A stretch of 64,000 nucleotides of DNA from Bosea sp. BIWAKO-01 (GTDB taxonomy: Bacteria > Pseudomonadota > Alphaproteobacteria > Rhizobiales > Beijerinckiaceae), in contig NZ_BCQA01000001.1 in the NCBI RefSeq assembly GCF_001748145.1, positions 3,684,501 through 3,748,500 of the forward strand. Reading direction: 5' to 3'. The notes beneath the pieces were generated by a model that saw nothing but the letters and a program-made list of their open reading frames with translations, was not told where the DNA came from and did not search any database. How positions within the stretch are numbered: position 1 is the first letter of the stretch; each line of letters begins with the position of its first letter. This document shows, one piece after another, positions 1-9,286 of the stretch. The translations under genes and the position numbers were made by a program.

Positions 1-1601
1 TCAGCGCGGTTCGGGGCTTTGATGCGGTCCGTGAAATCGATCGCGACGCCTTCTCGAGCATGGCCTTGGTCAACCGCGCAGCGCTGCTCTCGAGTCGCGT
101 GGCGCAGGCCTCGCTGCTCAGCCGTTTCGATGACGCAGTCACGCCGCGTGAGATCGAGACGGCGCTCGATTCCCTTGATGGAGCTGTCGAGCTGGTCGAT
201 GCGGCGCGAGCCAGCCTGATCTCTTCGTTGCCGGGCGAGCTGCGCGACGCCAATCCGACCTTGGATGCCCGGATCAGGACTTTCATTTCGTTCCAGCGCG
301 ACATCGTCACGATGGGGCGTGAGGTCTCGGCAAAGGCCGCACTCATCGAGGCCTCGGCCGAGGCGGCGCGCGAGAATGTCCGCCAGATCATCCTTGTCAC
401 GTCGAAGCTCGCCGATGGCCTCGACAGGCGCGCTCAGCTCGGCGCTGCAGAGGCTGCGGGGCTAGCCCACGCGCTGCGCCTGCGGGTGATCGCAACGGCA
501 GTTGGCCTGCCGCTCGCCTGTGCGCTGCTGGCGATGTACCTGCTCAGGACCCAGCTCACCCGCCCCCTGCGCGATCTGATGGCCGCTATCGCCACTGCGA
601 CGGCGACCTCTGCCGTCATCGCGGTGCCGCATGTCCGGCGTCGCGACGAGATTGGGCAGCTTGCCCGCACCGTGCGGGCGCTGAGCGAAGTGCGGGCGAC
701 CCTGGTCACGCGCGATGCCGAAGCCGACCGGGCTCTGTTCCACCAGAACCAGCGAACCGAGGAACTCGGCCGCATCGCAGAGGAATTCGAACGCCGGATC
801 GGTGCCCTGCTTCACGACATCGCCGTGTTGAGCGAAGCGCTGCGCACCGCACAACAGGATTCTGCGGTGCGGGCACAGCAGGTCTCGCAGAGCACGGGCA
901 CTGCCGCTTCCGCCGTCGACGGGGCGGGGTTGGAGGCGCGGCGCATCACCGAGGCGGCCCTGCACCTGGAGCAGGTGATCGGCCAGATCAATGCAGAGGT
1001 GCACCGGGTCTCACAAACGGCGACGGTGGCGACGCAGGATGCGGCTGGCACCTCGGGCCTTGTCCGGCGTCTGACCGAGAATGCGGGGCAAATCCGCGAT
1101 GTCGTCGATATCATCGAGACGATCGCCCGGCAGACCAATCTGCTCGCGCTGAACGCAACGATCGAGGCGGCGCGCGCCGGCGTGCATGGCCGCGGTTTTG
1201 CCGTCATCGCGAGCGAGGTCAAGGCGCTCGCGGGCCAGACTGCCGACGCCACCGCGCAGATCGTGCGGCGCATTGCAGCGGTCAACGCGGCCCTGTCGCA
1301 GGCCGCGCAGGCGGTTTCGGGGATCGTCGCCAGCGTCGGTGCCGTCGAACAGGCCAGCACCGAGATCTCGACCATGGTCGCCTCGCATTCCGAACTGATG
1401 GGCTCGCTCGGGGACACGGTTGCGCGCATTTCGGGCGTGACGGAAACGGCTGCGGGCGCAATGGCGGAGATCGCAGAGGCGAATGCGCAGACTGTCGAGC
1501 AGGCCGGCCGGGGCGCGTTCGGGGCCCGCGACCTCGACGAGCGCATCGCGGCGCTGCAGGGCGAGGCGGAAGAATTCGTCAGGCGCCTGCGCGCCGCCTG
1601 A
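1..1601 (+). CDS. Methyl-accepting chemotaxis protein, 5'-truncated by window edge
   Basis: The reading frame is open from position 3, so the true start lies upstream of the window. The visible part ends with a periplasmic or linker helical region, one clear transmembrane segment encoded at about 475-545, a HAMP domain to about 700, and a long coiled-coil signalling domain at about 900-1560. The conserved hairpin tip that contacts CheA/CheW is recognisable ([20 protein letters not shown], about 1117-1176). Family knowledge: such receptors cluster at the inner membrane and control the CheA kinase. No CheR/CheB-binding pentapeptide is visible at the C-terminus, which ends [10 protein letters not shown]. 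No che genes are nearby, so the ligand cannot be inferred. Confidence 0.9.
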   Translation, partial: SAVRGFDAVREIDRDAFSSMALVNRAALLSSRVAQASLLSRFDDAVTPREIETALDSLDGAVELVDAARASLISSLPGELRDANPTLDARIRTFISFQRDIVTMGREVSAKAALIEASAEAARENVRQIILVTSKLADGLDRRAQLGAAEAAGLAHALRLRVIATAVGLPLACALLAMYLLRTQLTRPLRDLMAAIATATATSAVIAVPHVRRRDEIGQLARTVRALSEVRATLVTRDAEADRALFHQNQRTEELGRIAEEFERRIGALLHDIAVLSEALRTAQQDSAVRAQQVSQSTGTAASAVDGAGLEARRITEAALHLEQVIGQINAEVHRVSQTATVATQDAAGTSGLVRRLTENAGQIRDVVDIIETIARQTNLLALNATIEAARAGVHGRGFAVIASEVKALAGQTADATAQIVRRIAAVNAALSQAAQAVSGIVASVGAVEQASTEISTMVASHSELMGSLGDTVARISGVTETAAGAMAEIAEANAQTVEQAGRGAFGARDLDERIAALQGEAEEFVRRLRAA

Positions 1602-1681
1602 TCCCGTTCTGTTCTTGCGCTTGCATTGCGCGAGCGACTCGCGCCTTTGTGCGGCATGGTCGCATATCGGATTCCTCCGCG

Positions 1682-2773
1682 ATGAGCTGGTCGCCGCAAC
1701 AGGATGCCGCGCTGAGCGCGGTCGCACGCTGGCTGCAGGCTGGCGAACCTCAGGTCTTTCGGCTGTTCGGCTATGCCGGCACGGGCAAGACGACGCTCGC
1801 GCGCCATATTGCCGAGGGCGTCGATGGCACGGTCGTCTTCGCCGCCTTCACCGGCAAGGCGGCGCTGGTGCTGCGCAACAAGGGCTGCGATGGCGCCCAG
1901 ACCATCCACTCATTGATCTACCGCTCGCGTGGCGTCGATGAGGAAAGCCCGACCTTCGTGCTCAACCGCGAGAGCAACGCGGCCAAGGCCGGGCTGATCA
2001 TCATCGACGAGTGCTCGATGGTCGACGAGGAGCTGGGCAAGGATCTGCTCTCCTTCGGCACGCCGGTCCTCGTGCTGGGGGACCCGGCGCAATTGCCCCC
2101 CGTCAAGGGCGGCGGGTATTTCACCGAGACCGAGCCGGACGTGATGCTGACCGAGGTGCATCGCCAGGCTGCGGACAATCCCATCGTCAGGATGTCGATG
2201 ATCGTCCGCGAAGGAGGGCGGCTCGATGTCGGCGACTATGGCCAGAGCCGGGTCATTCGCCGCGATGCGGTCAATTCCGAGCTGGTGCTCGGCGCCGATC
2301 AGGTCCTGGTCGGCATGAACAAGACGCGCCGGCTTTACAATGCGCGCATCCGGCAGCTCATGGGGCGGGATTCCACCGTGCCGGTTGCGGGCGAGAAGCT
2401 CGTCTGCCTGCGCAACGACAAGAGCAAGGGCCTGCTCAATGGCGGCTCCTGGATCGTGCAGGAACTCAAGACCTCGAAGAAGGGCCTGATCACGATGCGG
2501 GTCACGCCGGAGGACGATACCGGGGGCAAGCCGGTCAAAGTCTCCGTGATGCCGAATTTCTTCGACGGCACCGAGGAAGAGGTGCCGTGGGAGCTGCGCA
2601 AGCACACCGATGAATTCACCTTTGGCTACGCCCTGACGGTCCACAAGGCGCAGGGCTCGCAATGGGATGACATCGTCCTCTTCGACGAGGCCTTCGCCTT
2701 TCGCGAGCACCGGGCGCGCTGGCTCTATACCGGCCTGACCCGTGCGGCCGAGACGATCACGGTGGTGGTGTAG
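1682..2773 (+). CDS. RecD-like ATP-dependent DNA helicase (AAA family)
   Basis: A superfamily 1B helicase core. Walker A is GYAGTGKTT near residue 30, followed by the Walker B-type motif IIIDECSMVD, the motif III-like VLGDPAQLPPV, LTEVHRQA, the C-terminal TVHKAQGSQWDD (UvrD_C_2/RecD type) and LYTGLTRA. About 363 residues is much shorter than RecD or RecD2, so this is the minimal helicase module without the RecBCD-binding N-terminus. I prefer the ATG at 1682 (MSWSPQQDAAL), where homology-like sequence begins; an in-frame GTG at 1649 is possible. It probably acts in DNA repair or recombination. It stands alone on the plus strand and converges on the anti-sigma gene. Confidence 0.88.
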   Translation: MSWSPQQDAALSAVARWLQAGEPQVFRLFGYAGTGKTTLARHIAEGVDGTVVFAAFTGKAALVLRNKGCDGAQTIHSLIYRSRGVDEESPTFVLNRESNAAKAGLIIIDECSMVDEELGKDLLSFGTPVLVLGDPAQLPPVKGGGYFTETEPDVMLTEVHRQAADNPIVRMSMIVREGGRLDVGDYGQSRVIRRDAVNSELVLGADQVLVGMNKTRRLYNARIRQLMGRDSTVPVAGEKLVCLRNDKSKGLLNGGSWIVQELKTSKKGLITMRVTPEDDTGGKPVKVSVMPNFFDGTEEEVPWELRKHTDEFTFGYALTVHKAQGSQWDDIVLFDEAFAFREHRARWLYTGLTRAAETITVVV

Positions 2774-2791
2774 CGGCAGACACCGCAGGGT

Positions 2792-3568
2792 TCACAGGGC
2801 CTGCGCCGTGGTCCCCTTGGCAATGATGGGGCCGGTAGGCCTCCCTGTCGGCGAGCCTGTCGCCGGCTCCAGCGTGATCTCGAAGAGCTGATCCTTGCCG
2901 AGCGGCAGTTGGTCCAGCCTGAGATGGGTCGAGCGGGCGCGTTCGATCAGCCCCACCGAGCGCGGACCCACGGCGCGGTCCCACAGTGTCCAGATTTCGA
3001 GGGCCTTGCCTTCGGGAACATGGATCGCCTGCAGCGGCACCATCTCGACCCTGCCGTCGGCAAAGGTGTTGACGACTGCTGCCGCGACGCTGGCCTCGGT
3101 CATCAACACTGCGACCATCACGGGCTGGCGCCTCGCCCGATCGAGGGCGTTCAAGAGGCCTGCAGCAAGAACGATTGTCGCCAGCGCGCCGGCGAGTGCA
3201 GCCCCGCGCCAGACGAAGAGGCTGTTCCACCAATCGGACAGGCGGCTGGTCGCCGCCGCGGCGGGGCGGGACGCCTGAACTGGTGCTGCGCTGCTCATGC
3301 TTGCGGGAGCCGCCTGCTGCGCGACGGTCGCCAGCTCGGTCTCGATCCGGCTCCATAGCGCAGCTGGCGGCTCGATGGGCGCGGCAGTGGCATCGATGGC
3401 CGCGAAGTGAACGCGCCAGCGCTCGACCGCTGCAGCGAGATCGGGATCGATCGCGAGCTGCTGGTCGAAGGCTGTGAGGTCGGCCCCCTCGATCAGGCCA
3501 AGCACATATTCGCCCGCCAGCGCGGTGCGCTCCTCCGGGCCGAGAGATCTGGTGGAGGAGGGGCTCAT
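2792..3568 (-). CDS. Anti-sigma factor, RskA/anti-sigma-K family
   Basis: About 258 residues. The N-terminal sigma-binding region (EYVLGLIEGADLTAFDQQLA) lacks a zinc-binding HxxxCxxC motif, as is usual for RskA-type proteins. It is followed by an Ala/Pro-rich linker, one transmembrane segment at about residues 120-140, and an extracytoplasmic RskA C-terminal domain (KALEIWTLWDRAVGPRSVG, then TLEPATGSPTGRPTGPI). The ATG at 3568 overlaps the stop of the sigma gene in an ATGA arrangement, implying translational coupling; an in-frame start 9 nt upstream is less likely. It should hold the partner sigma factor at the membrane until regulated proteolysis releases it. The inducing signal is not evident from sequence. 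Confidence 0.88.
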   Translation of the reverse strand: MSPSSTRSLGPEERTALAGEYVLGLIEGADLTAFDQQLAIDPDLAAAVERWRVHFAAIDATAAPIEPPAALWSRIETELATVAQQAAPASMSSAAPVQASRPAAAATSRLSDWWNSLFVWRGAALAGALATIVLAAGLLNALDRARRQPVMVAVLMTEASVAAAVVNTFADGRVEMVPLQAIHVPEGKALEIWTLWDRAVGPRSVGLIERARSTHLRLDQLPLGKDQLFEITLEPATGSPTGRPTGPIIAKGTTAQAL

Positions 3569-4128
3569 CCGAGGCACTCCTTGAGCGAGATCAGGGAGCG
3601 GCGAATCCAGGACTTGACGGTGCCGATCGGCATTTTGAGGCGGCCGGCGATCTCGCCATGGGTCAACCCCTGCACGAAGGCGAGCAGCACGATGCCGCGC
3701 CGCTGCGGTGGCAGCGTCTCCAGGCAGGCGCGGAGTGCCTTGGCATCGGACAGTTTCGACATGACCGTCTCAGGATCGTCCTCTTCGCTCGCGGTTTCCT
3801 CGGCGACAGGCATATCGGTGGTTTCCGTGCGCTTCTCATCCCGCAGGATCGAGAGCGAGCGGTTGCGCAGGATCGCGTAGATCCAGGTCAGGCCGGCACC
3901 GCGCTGCGGATCGAACCGCGTCGCATGTCGCCAGATCAGGACGAAGGCATCCTGCACTGCCTCCTCGGCCAGCGCGCGCCGCTTGAGCAGACGCTGGGCC
4001 ACACCGATCATACGCGCGGCCTCGGCGTCGTAGATGCGCTTGAGCGCAAGTTTATCTCCGGAGGCACAGTCACGCAGCGCGGTTTCGATGTCCGTAGCCT
4101 TTGGCGGCACTACGGCGTTCATCGCCAT
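3565..4128 (-). CDS. ECF RNA polymerase sigma factor (SigK/RpoE-like)
   Basis: 187 residues with a sigma-70 region 2 (VQDAFVLIWRHATRFDPQRG, then LTWIYAILRNRSLSILR) and a region 4 helix-turn-helix (LTHGEIAGRLKMPIGTVKSW, then IRRSLISLKECL). There is no region 1 or 3, so it is a group 4 (ECF) factor. The start at 4128 follows a GGAGGAGA ribosome-binding site. The downstream anti-sigma gene overlaps it by 4 nt, and a DUF4394 gene lies divergently upstream. The intergenic region holds two opposite-facing promoter-like elements of the same design, one reading into this gene, consistent with autoregulation, the usual behaviour of such units. Confidence 0.92.
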   Translation of the reverse strand: MAMNAVVPPKATDIETALRDCASGDKLALKRIYDAEAARMIGVAQRLLKRRALAEEAVQDAFVLIWRHATRFDPQRGAGLTWIYAILRNRSLSILRDEKRTETTDMPVAEETASEEDDPETVMSKLSDAKALRACLETLPPQRRGIVLLAFVQGLTHGEIAGRLKMPIGTVKSWIRRSLISLKECLG

Positions 4129-4174
4129 CCCTGTCTCCTCCTCGGCGCAGCGCCCAAGGCGTGCGCGAATAGAT

Positions 4175-4203
4175 GAATACGCGGCTCGGCCAGCTTCGGA
4201 TGC
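4175..4203 (-). promoter_or_regulatory. Putative ECF promoter of the sigma/anti-sigma operon
   Basis: Reading on the minus strand: GCATCC (4203-4198), a 16-nt spacer, then CGTATTC (4181-4175), with the sigma start codon about 47 nt further on. The -35-like octamer CGCATCCG is the exact inverted copy of one at 4228-4235 that faces the other way, and both copies have a 16-nt spacer to a C(G/T)TA-type -10. The sequence is observed; promoter function is inferred. Confidence 0.5.
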
Positions 4204-4228
4204 GTCTCAGCTTTTTGTTTTTTCCTTC

Positions 4229-4257
4229 GCATCCGCCCCTGTGCCGCAAGCTTACCC
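4229..4257 (+). promoter_or_regulatory. Putative ECF promoter of the DUF4394 gene
   Basis: GCATCC at 4229-4234, a 16-nt spacer, then CTTACCC at 4251-4257, about 70 nt before the DUF4394 start codon. It mirrors the minus-strand element at 4175-4203, and a T-rich stretch (4212-4223) lies between the two. This suggests the same ECF sigma factor drives both divergent transcripts. Confidence 0.45.
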
Positions 4258-4329
4258 AGATTGGGTGCCGCGCCAGATCAGGCGGCGAACAGCCCTCGAA
4301 ACAATGCGACAGACGATTCGGAGGATAAC

Positions 4330-5133
4330 ATGCAGATTGCACGCGCCACACGCCTCGCGCTGATTGCTTCCACGATTCTGGGGGCTTCCTTCGCCGCGAC
4401 CTTGGCAGCCCCCGCGGGAACCCTCGCCGCCCTGACGGGCGACGACACGCTGACAATAATCGATACGGCGACGCAGAAGGCGGGCAAGTCCATCAAGGTC
4501 ACCGGCATGACCGGCAAGATCGCCGGCATCGATGTCCGCCCCGCTGACGGAACTCTCTACGCGCTGTCGACCGACGGCACGATCTTCACGGTCGATACGG
4601 CGAGCGGGAAAGCGACGATGAAGTCGAAGATGGATACCACGCTTGCCGCCGGCACCATGGCGACGGTCGATTTCAACCCGGCCGCCGACCGGTTGCGCGT
4701 CATTGGCGCCGACGGCACCAACCTTCGCGTCAATGTCGAGGACGGCAAGACCACGGTCGACGGCAAGTTGAAATTCGCCGAGACCGACATGCACAAGGGC
4801 GAGACGCCGATGGTCGTTGCCGGCGCCTATTCCAACTCTGTGAAGGGCACCAAGGAGACGGCGCTCTACGATATCGACGGCAAGATCGGCGGGTTGCTGA
4901 AACAGGCACCGCCGAATGACGGCGTGCTGGGCGCTGTCGGCAAGCTCGGCGTCACCGCGAAAGCGATCGCCTTCGATATCGAGACCGATGCGTCAGGCGC
5001 CAATACCGGCTGGCTGCTGGCGGATGGCACCCTGCATAAGGTCGATCTCGCAACGGGCAAGGCTTCGATGGTGGGCAAGGTCACCGGGCTGAACGGGCCG
5101 GTGCGCGACGTCGCGGCGCTGCCGGCGATGTAG
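4330..5133 (+). CDS. Secreted DUF4394 domain protein
   Basis: About 267 residues. It begins with a signal peptide (MQIARATRLALIASTILGAS, cleavage likely after AATLA or AAP), followed by one DUF4394 domain rich in repeated beta-strand units of the LAALTGDDTLTIIDTATQ and VDFNPAADRLRVIGADG kind, suggesting a propeller-like fold. The ATG at 4330 is chosen because it follows GGAGG and starts the signal peptide; an upstream in-frame start would add 23 residues of unlikely sequence. DUF4394 genes are, to my recollection, often neighbours of SigK/RskA-type units. The shared promoter design here supports membership in the regulon. Molecular function is unknown. Confidence 0.85.
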   Translation: MQIARATRLALIASTILGASFAATLAAPAGTLAALTGDDTLTIIDTATQKAGKSIKVTGMTGKIAGIDVRPADGTLYALSTDGTIFTVDTASGKATMKSKMDTTLAAGTMATVDFNPAADRLRVIGADGTNLRVNVEDGKTTVDGKLKFAETDMHKGETPMVVAGAYSNSVKGTKETALYDIDGKIGGLLKQAPPNDGVLGAVGKLGVTAKAIAFDIETDASGANTGWLLADGTLHKVDLATGKASMVGKVTGLNGPVRDVAALPAM

Positions 5134-5161
5134 GCAAGCGGGACCAAAACCGCCTCGGAGG

Positions 5162-5192
5162 GGCCGCCACGCCGCAGGGTGTGGCGGCCTTT
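5162..5192 (+). terminator. Intrinsic terminator after the DUF4394 gene
   Basis: A 9-bp perfect stem GGCCGCCAC/GTGGCGGCC (5162-5170 and 5181-5189) with a 10-nt loop, followed by TTT. It lies about 30 nt after the stop codon at 5133. Confidence 0.65.
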
Positions 5193-5289
5193 CGATGCTC
5201 TATCTCGGCGCGCCGCGTCGGGGCATGCGATTTTTGCCATAGTTGACCCAGATGCTCGGCTTTGCCTGCTCAAGGCGAGGGAGTCGTCG

Positions 5290-6714
5290 ATGGCGCGCGA
5301 TTCGCGGTTGAATATTCTCGGGTTGCAGCGCTTTGGCCTGGGGCTCCGTCCCGGCGATCTGGCGGCGATCGGCGGCGACGCCCGGGACCTGTTTCTCGAT
5401 GAGGTCAAGCGCAGGAGCGTTCCCGTTCCGATCGGCCTCGATCTCGTCGGGCAGGCGCAGATCGGATCGGCGTTCTATGCCTTCCAGGATAAGGAGAAGG
5501 CCGAGCGAGAGGGCCCGCGCCCGGCCATGCAGGCGGCGATGATGCCTGCCCCGGGCGGGATGAACGAAGGGCAGGGGGCGTCGGCGCCGCCGCCCGAGCC
5601 TCCCTTGCCGCAAAGGATCTACCGCGACGAAGTGGCCGCGCGGATGCGTGCCGGCCTGGAACCACTCGCCGGTTTTGGCGAACGGCTGGCGCAGTTCTGG
5701 TCGAACCATTTCTGCGTCTCCGTCTCGCAAGGCAACTTCGTGCGGGTGCTGGCCGGGGCTTATGAGCGTGAGGCGATACGCCCCTATGTGTTTGGCCGGT
5801 TCGAAGACATGCTCCTGGCCGTCGAGAGCCATCCGGCCATGCTGATCTATCTCGATAATCAGCAATCGATCGGGCCGAACTCTCCGGCGGGCAAGCGCCG
5901 TGGCCGCGGGCTCAACGAGAACCTCGCCCGCGAGATCATGGAACTGCATACGCTGGGTGTCTCCGGCGGCTATTCGCAAAGCGATGTGACCAGTCTGGCC
6001 CGCATCATCACGGGCTGGACAATTGCCGGCCGCGACGGCCGGCTCGGTTTTCCCGGCGTCTTTGCCTTCAATGCCGGCGTACATGAGCCTGGCATGCACC
6101 CGCTGCTCGGCAAGGATTACGAAGAGGCCGGGGCGGAGCAGGGGAGGCTCGCGCTGCTCGACCTCGCGCGTCATCCCGCGACAGCCCGGCATGTCGCGTT
6201 GAAGCTTGCGCGGCATTTCGTGGCGGATGATCCGCCGTCGGCGCTCGTTTCCCAGCTGGTGGAAACCTGGCGCCGTACGGAGGGCGATCTCGCCGCGGTA
6301 TCGGCCGCGCTCATTCAGTCGAACGAAGCATGGGGTGCGGAGGCCGCGAAGCTGCGCCAGCCGCAGGAGTTCTTGCTGGCGATGCTGCGGGCGCTTGGAC
6401 GCAAGCCGGAGTTCGGTCCCATCGCAGGAGCGCTCGCGACGATGGGCCAACCACTCTGGCAGCCCTCGGGACCGAATGGCTTTCCCGGAAACAACGATGC
6501 ATGGGCGACACCAGAAGGCATCAAGACACGGATCGACGTGGCGGCCGCGTGGGGACGTCAGGCGGCTGGAGCCGCCAGCGACCCGCGGGCCCTGCTCGAG
6601 GCCGTGCTGGGCCCGCTCGCTTCAGCCGAGACCAGACAGGCGGTGGCCCGCGCCGAGAGCAAGCCGCAGGCGATCGCGCTCCTGCTGATGTCGCCCGAAT
6701 TCCAGCGGAGGTGA
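5290..6714 (+). CDS. DUF1800 domain-containing protein
   Basis: 474 residues. The start at 5290 (MARDSRLNILGLQRFGLG) is preceded by GGCGAGGGAG; the frame stays open upstream without a better start. The sequence has the DUF1800 hallmarks: ERLAQFWSNHFCVS, a region with HPAMLIYLDNQQSIGPNSP, NENLAREIMELHTLGVSGGY and ITGWTIAGRD. A proline-rich, low-complexity insert lies near residues 75-110. It is followed 5 nt later by a DUF1501 protein. These two families are paired in many genomes and are thought to act outside the cytoplasm, but their biochemistry is unsettled. I see no classical signal peptide in this partner. Confidence 0.9.
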   Translation: MARDSRLNILGLQRFGLGLRPGDLAAIGGDARDLFLDEVKRRSVPVPIGLDLVGQAQIGSAFYAFQDKEKAEREGPRPAMQAAMMPAPGGMNEGQGASAPPPEPPLPQRIYRDEVAARMRAGLEPLAGFGERLAQFWSNHFCVSVSQGNFVRVLAGAYEREAIRPYVFGRFEDMLLAVESHPAMLIYLDNQQSIGPNSPAGKRRGRGLNENLAREIMELHTLGVSGGYSQSDVTSLARIITGWTIAGRDGRLGFPGVFAFNAGVHEPGMHPLLGKDYEEAGAEQGRLALLDLARHPATARHVALKLARHFVADDPPSALVSQLVETWRRTEGDLAAVSAALIQSNEAWGAEAAKLRQPQEFLLAMLRALGRKPEFGPIAGALATMGQPLWQPSGPNGFPGNNDAWATPEGIKTRIDVAAAWGRQAAGAASDPRALLEAVLGPLASAETRQAVARAESKPQAIALLLMSPEFQRR

Positions 6715-6719
6715 GCCAG

Positions 6720-7982
6720 ATGTCAGACGCAATCCGCGACCATGACGACGATTGCGAGGCGATGACACCATCGCGCCGGTCCGTGCTGGGGGCGGCGAGC
6801 GCGCTCTTCGCCTGGTCATTCATGCCGAAATTCGCCCATGCGGCGGCCGGCAGTCGGGATGTGCGCTTCATCACCGTGGTGCTGCGTGGTGCGCTCGACG
6901 GCCTCGCCGCCGTTCCGCCGATCGGCGATCCCAACTATGCCGATCTGCGTCAGGATATCGCCCTGCAGCGCGACGGAGCGGATGCGGCCTTGCCGCTCGA
7001 TGGCTTTTTCCACCTCCACCCCGCCATGCCCAACCTCGCCCGGCTCTACGGCCAGGGGCATGCCGCGATCGTGCACGCGGCAGCGACGGGGTACCGCGAG
7101 CGCTCGCATTTCGATGGGCAGGATGTGCTGGAAAGCGGCCAGCAGGGGCCGGGGCGCGTCGATAGCGGCTGGCTCAATCGCATGATTGCGGCGCTGCCGG
7201 CTGGTGAGGCGATCGCGCGTCACGGTGTGCTCGGGGTCGGTGTGGTGCCACCATTGATCGTCAGGGGCCAGGCCCCGGTGCTGGGCTGGGCGCCGCCGGT
7301 GATGCCGCGCGCCGGAGATGATCTGATCCAGCGGCTGGGCGACCTTTACGGACAGCGTGACCCCATGCTGGCAAACGTGCTTGCTCGGGCGATCGAGACC
7401 GAGACGATCGTGCTCGGCCAGGGCATGGGCGGCGACAGGATGCGATCACGTGGCGGCCCGGGCAATCCCCAGGGCATGTTCCAGATCGCGGAGGGAGCGG
7501 CACGGCTCGTTGGTGCCGATGACGGTCCCCGTATTGCGGCGCTGGCCTTCGAGGGCTGGGATACCCACGCCAATGAGGGCGGCGCCAAGGGGCGGCTTGC
7601 CGGGCTGCTCGGCGGGCTCGATGGTGCGTTCAATGCGTTCGAGACCGGGCTGAAGCGGGTCTGGAAGGACACGGTCGTGATGGTCGTCACGGAGTTCGGT
7701 CGAACCGCCAGGATCAACGGCACGGTCGGAACCGATCACGGTACCGGTACCGTCGCGTTCCTGGTCGGCGGCGCTGTCAGGGGCGGTCGTGTGATCGCGG
7801 ACTGGCCGGGGCTGAAACCGGAACAGCTCTGGGAGCAGCGCGACCTGAGGCCGACCACGGATATCCGGGCGGTCGCAAAGGGTGTCGTGACCGATCTGTT
7901 CGGCCTGTCGGGACCGGTTCTGGCCGAGAAGGTATTTCCCGGCACCGGCGATATTGCGCCGATGCCGGGCTTGGTCGTCTGA
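6720..7982 (+). CDS. DUF1501 domain-containing protein, Tat-exported
   Basis: 420 residues. The start at 6720 follows GGAGGTGAGCC at the end of the DUF1800 gene. The N-terminus carries a Tat-type signal (SRRSVLGAASALFAWSF, cleavage near AHAAAG) after an unusual acidic stretch (DHDDDCEA). The body has the DUF1501 sulfatase/alkaline-phosphatase-like features: VVLRGALDGLAAVPPIGD, FHLHPAMPNLARLYGQG, SHFDGQDVLESG, LAFEGWDTHANEG and VVTEFGRTARINGTVGTDHG. The last two resemble metal-ligand positions. It is operonic with the DUF1800 gene. It ends 6 nt from the convergent leuD stop. Probably an exported hydrolase-like protein; substrate unknown. Confidence 0.9.
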   Translation: MSDAIRDHDDDCEAMTPSRRSVLGAASALFAWSFMPKFAHAAAGSRDVRFITVVLRGALDGLAAVPPIGDPNYADLRQDIALQRDGADAALPLDGFFHLHPAMPNLARLYGQGHAAIVHAAATGYRERSHFDGQDVLESGQQGPGRVDSGWLNRMIAALPAGEAIARHGVLGVGVVPPLIVRGQAPVLGWAPPVMPRAGDDLIQRLGDLYGQRDPMLANVLARAIETETIVLGQGMGGDRMRSRGGPGNPQGMFQIAEGAARLVGADDGPRIAALAFEGWDTHANEGGAKGRLAGLLGGLDGAFNAFETGLKRVWKDTVVMVVTEFGRTARINGTVGTDHGTGTVAFLVGGAVRGGRVIADWPGLKPEQLWEQRDLRPTTDIRAVAKGVVTDLFGLSGPVLAEKVFPGTGDIAPMPGLVV

Positions 7983-7988
7983 TCCCGA

Positions 7989-8591
7989 TCAGGCCCAGGC
8001 GCGCTTGGCGAGCTTGGCCTCGAAGGCGTCGATCTTCGGCGCCTTCTCCATGGTCAGGCCGATATCGTCGAGCCCGTTCAGCAGGCAGTGCTTGCGGAAG
8101 GGGTCGATGTCGAACGTCACCGTGCCCCCGTCTGGGCCCTTGATTTCCTGCTTTGCGAGATCGACCGTCAGCGTCGCGTTCGAGCCGCGATCGGCGTCGT
8201 CGAAGAGCTTCTCGAGGTCTTCGGGCGAAACCACGATCGGCAGGATGCCGTTCTTGAAGCAGTTATTGTAGAAGATGTCGGCAAACGAGGTCGAGATCAC
8301 GCAGCGGATGCCGAAATCGAGCAGCGCCCAGGGAGCATGCTCGCGCGACGAGCCGCAGCCGAAATTGTCCCCTGCGACCAGGATCTCCGATTTGCGGTAG
8401 GCCGGCTGGTTCAGCACGAAATCGGGGTTCTCAGCGCCATCCTCGTTGTAGCGCATCTCGGCGAACAGCGCGGTGCCCAGCCCGGTGCGCTTGATCGTCT
8501 TCAGGTACTGCTTGGGGATGATCATATCGGTGTCGACATTGATCACCTTCAGCGGCGCCGGGGTGGAGGTCAGGGTGGTGAAGGGCTGCAT
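7989..8591 (-). CDS. leuD: 3-isopropylmalate dehydratase small subunit LeuD
   Basis: 200 residues, close to E. coli LeuD length. Recognisable blocks are [54 protein letters not shown] and the C-terminal [18 protein letters not shown]. With LeuC it isomerises 2-isopropylmalate to 3-isopropylmalate in leucine biosynthesis. It is the last gene of a minus-strand cluster that begins with leuC at 11446, but three other genes lie between the two subunits. The 59-nt gap upstream of leuD shows no terminator, so co-transcription is plausible. Confidence 0.97.
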   Translation of the reverse strand: MQPFTTLTSTPAPLKVINVDTDMIIPKQYLKTIKRTGLGTALFAEMRYNEDGAENPDFVLNQPAYRKSEILVAGDNFGCGSSREHAPWALLDFGIRCVISTSFADIFYNNCFKNGILPIVVSPEDLEKLFDDADRGSNATLTVDLAKQEIKGPDGGTVTFDIDPFRKHCLLNGLDDIGLTMEKAPKIDAFEAKLAKRAWA

Positions 8592-8650
8592 GGCGAGGGC
8601 TCCAACAGGTCTTTCTGGCTAGGATATCGTGAGGTGGCCAACAACGCGCT

Positions 8651-9283
8651 TCACAGCTGCGCCGTCAGGAGTTTGAAGCTGGCGAAGGTGAAGAAGGCGG
8701 CAAGGCAGGCCTCTGCACGACGGCGGATCTTGCGATAGCCCGCGATCATGGAGGCGGTCGAAAACAGCAGGGCATATCCCTGATTGATCAGAAGCGAGAT
8801 CAGCATGCAGCCGATGATGATGGCATGCACCACAACCACGGGTGTTTCCGGGCGCAGGCCGAGCGCGATGATCGCGGTCCAGCTCAAGATCGCCTTCGGG
8901 TTGGTCAGGTGCATGAGATAGCCGCGCAAATAGATGCGATGCCCCGAAACCGTGGCTTTCGGCGGGGGCATGTCCACTTGCATCGCTGAACGCGCCGAGC
9001 GCCAGGCCAGATAGAGCAGATAGACGCCGCCGACGATCTTGATGGCATAGAGCGCACCGGGACGGGCCACGATCAAGGCCGAGACGCCAATGGCGGCCAG
9101 GATGCCCCAGGTCAGGGAGCCGGTCGTGACGCCGAGTGCGAGCGTCATTCCGGCGCGCCGACCGCGCTCCATCGAGGTCGCCATCACCGCAAGATTGCTC
9201 GGGCCCGGGCTGGCAACTGCGAGGAAGAACGCGGAGTAGACCAGGGCCAGGCTCGGCAGATGCCGGATCAGATCGTCCATCAT
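8651..9283 (-). CDS. LysE/RhtB family amino-acid exporter
   Basis: 210 residues with about six hydrophobic segments and the family signature near the N-terminus (FFLAVASPGPSNLAVMATSM). A later conserved block is YLMHLTNPKAILSWTAII. These proteins export amino acids across the inner membrane. It lies 3 nt after the zincin gene and upstream of leuD, inside what looks like a single leuC-to-leuD unit. By context I infer that leucine or a pathway intermediate could be a substrate, but LysE specificities cannot be read from sequence. Confidence 0.9.
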   Translation of the reverse strand: MMDDLIRHLPSLALVYSAFFLAVASPGPSNLAVMATSMERGRRAGMTLALGVTTGSLTWGILAAIGVSALIVARPGALYAIKIVGGVYLLYLAWRSARSAMQVDMPPPKATVSGHRIYLRGYLMHLTNPKAILSWTAIIALGLRPETPVVVVHAIIIGCMLISLLINQGYALLFSTASMIAGYRKIRRRAEACLAAFFTFASFKLLTAQL

Positions 9284-9286
9284 GGT

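Noticed and set aside
5290..7982. DUF1800/DUF1501 pair as a new system
   Set aside because: The pairing is widespread and already noted in many genomes; nothing here departs from it.
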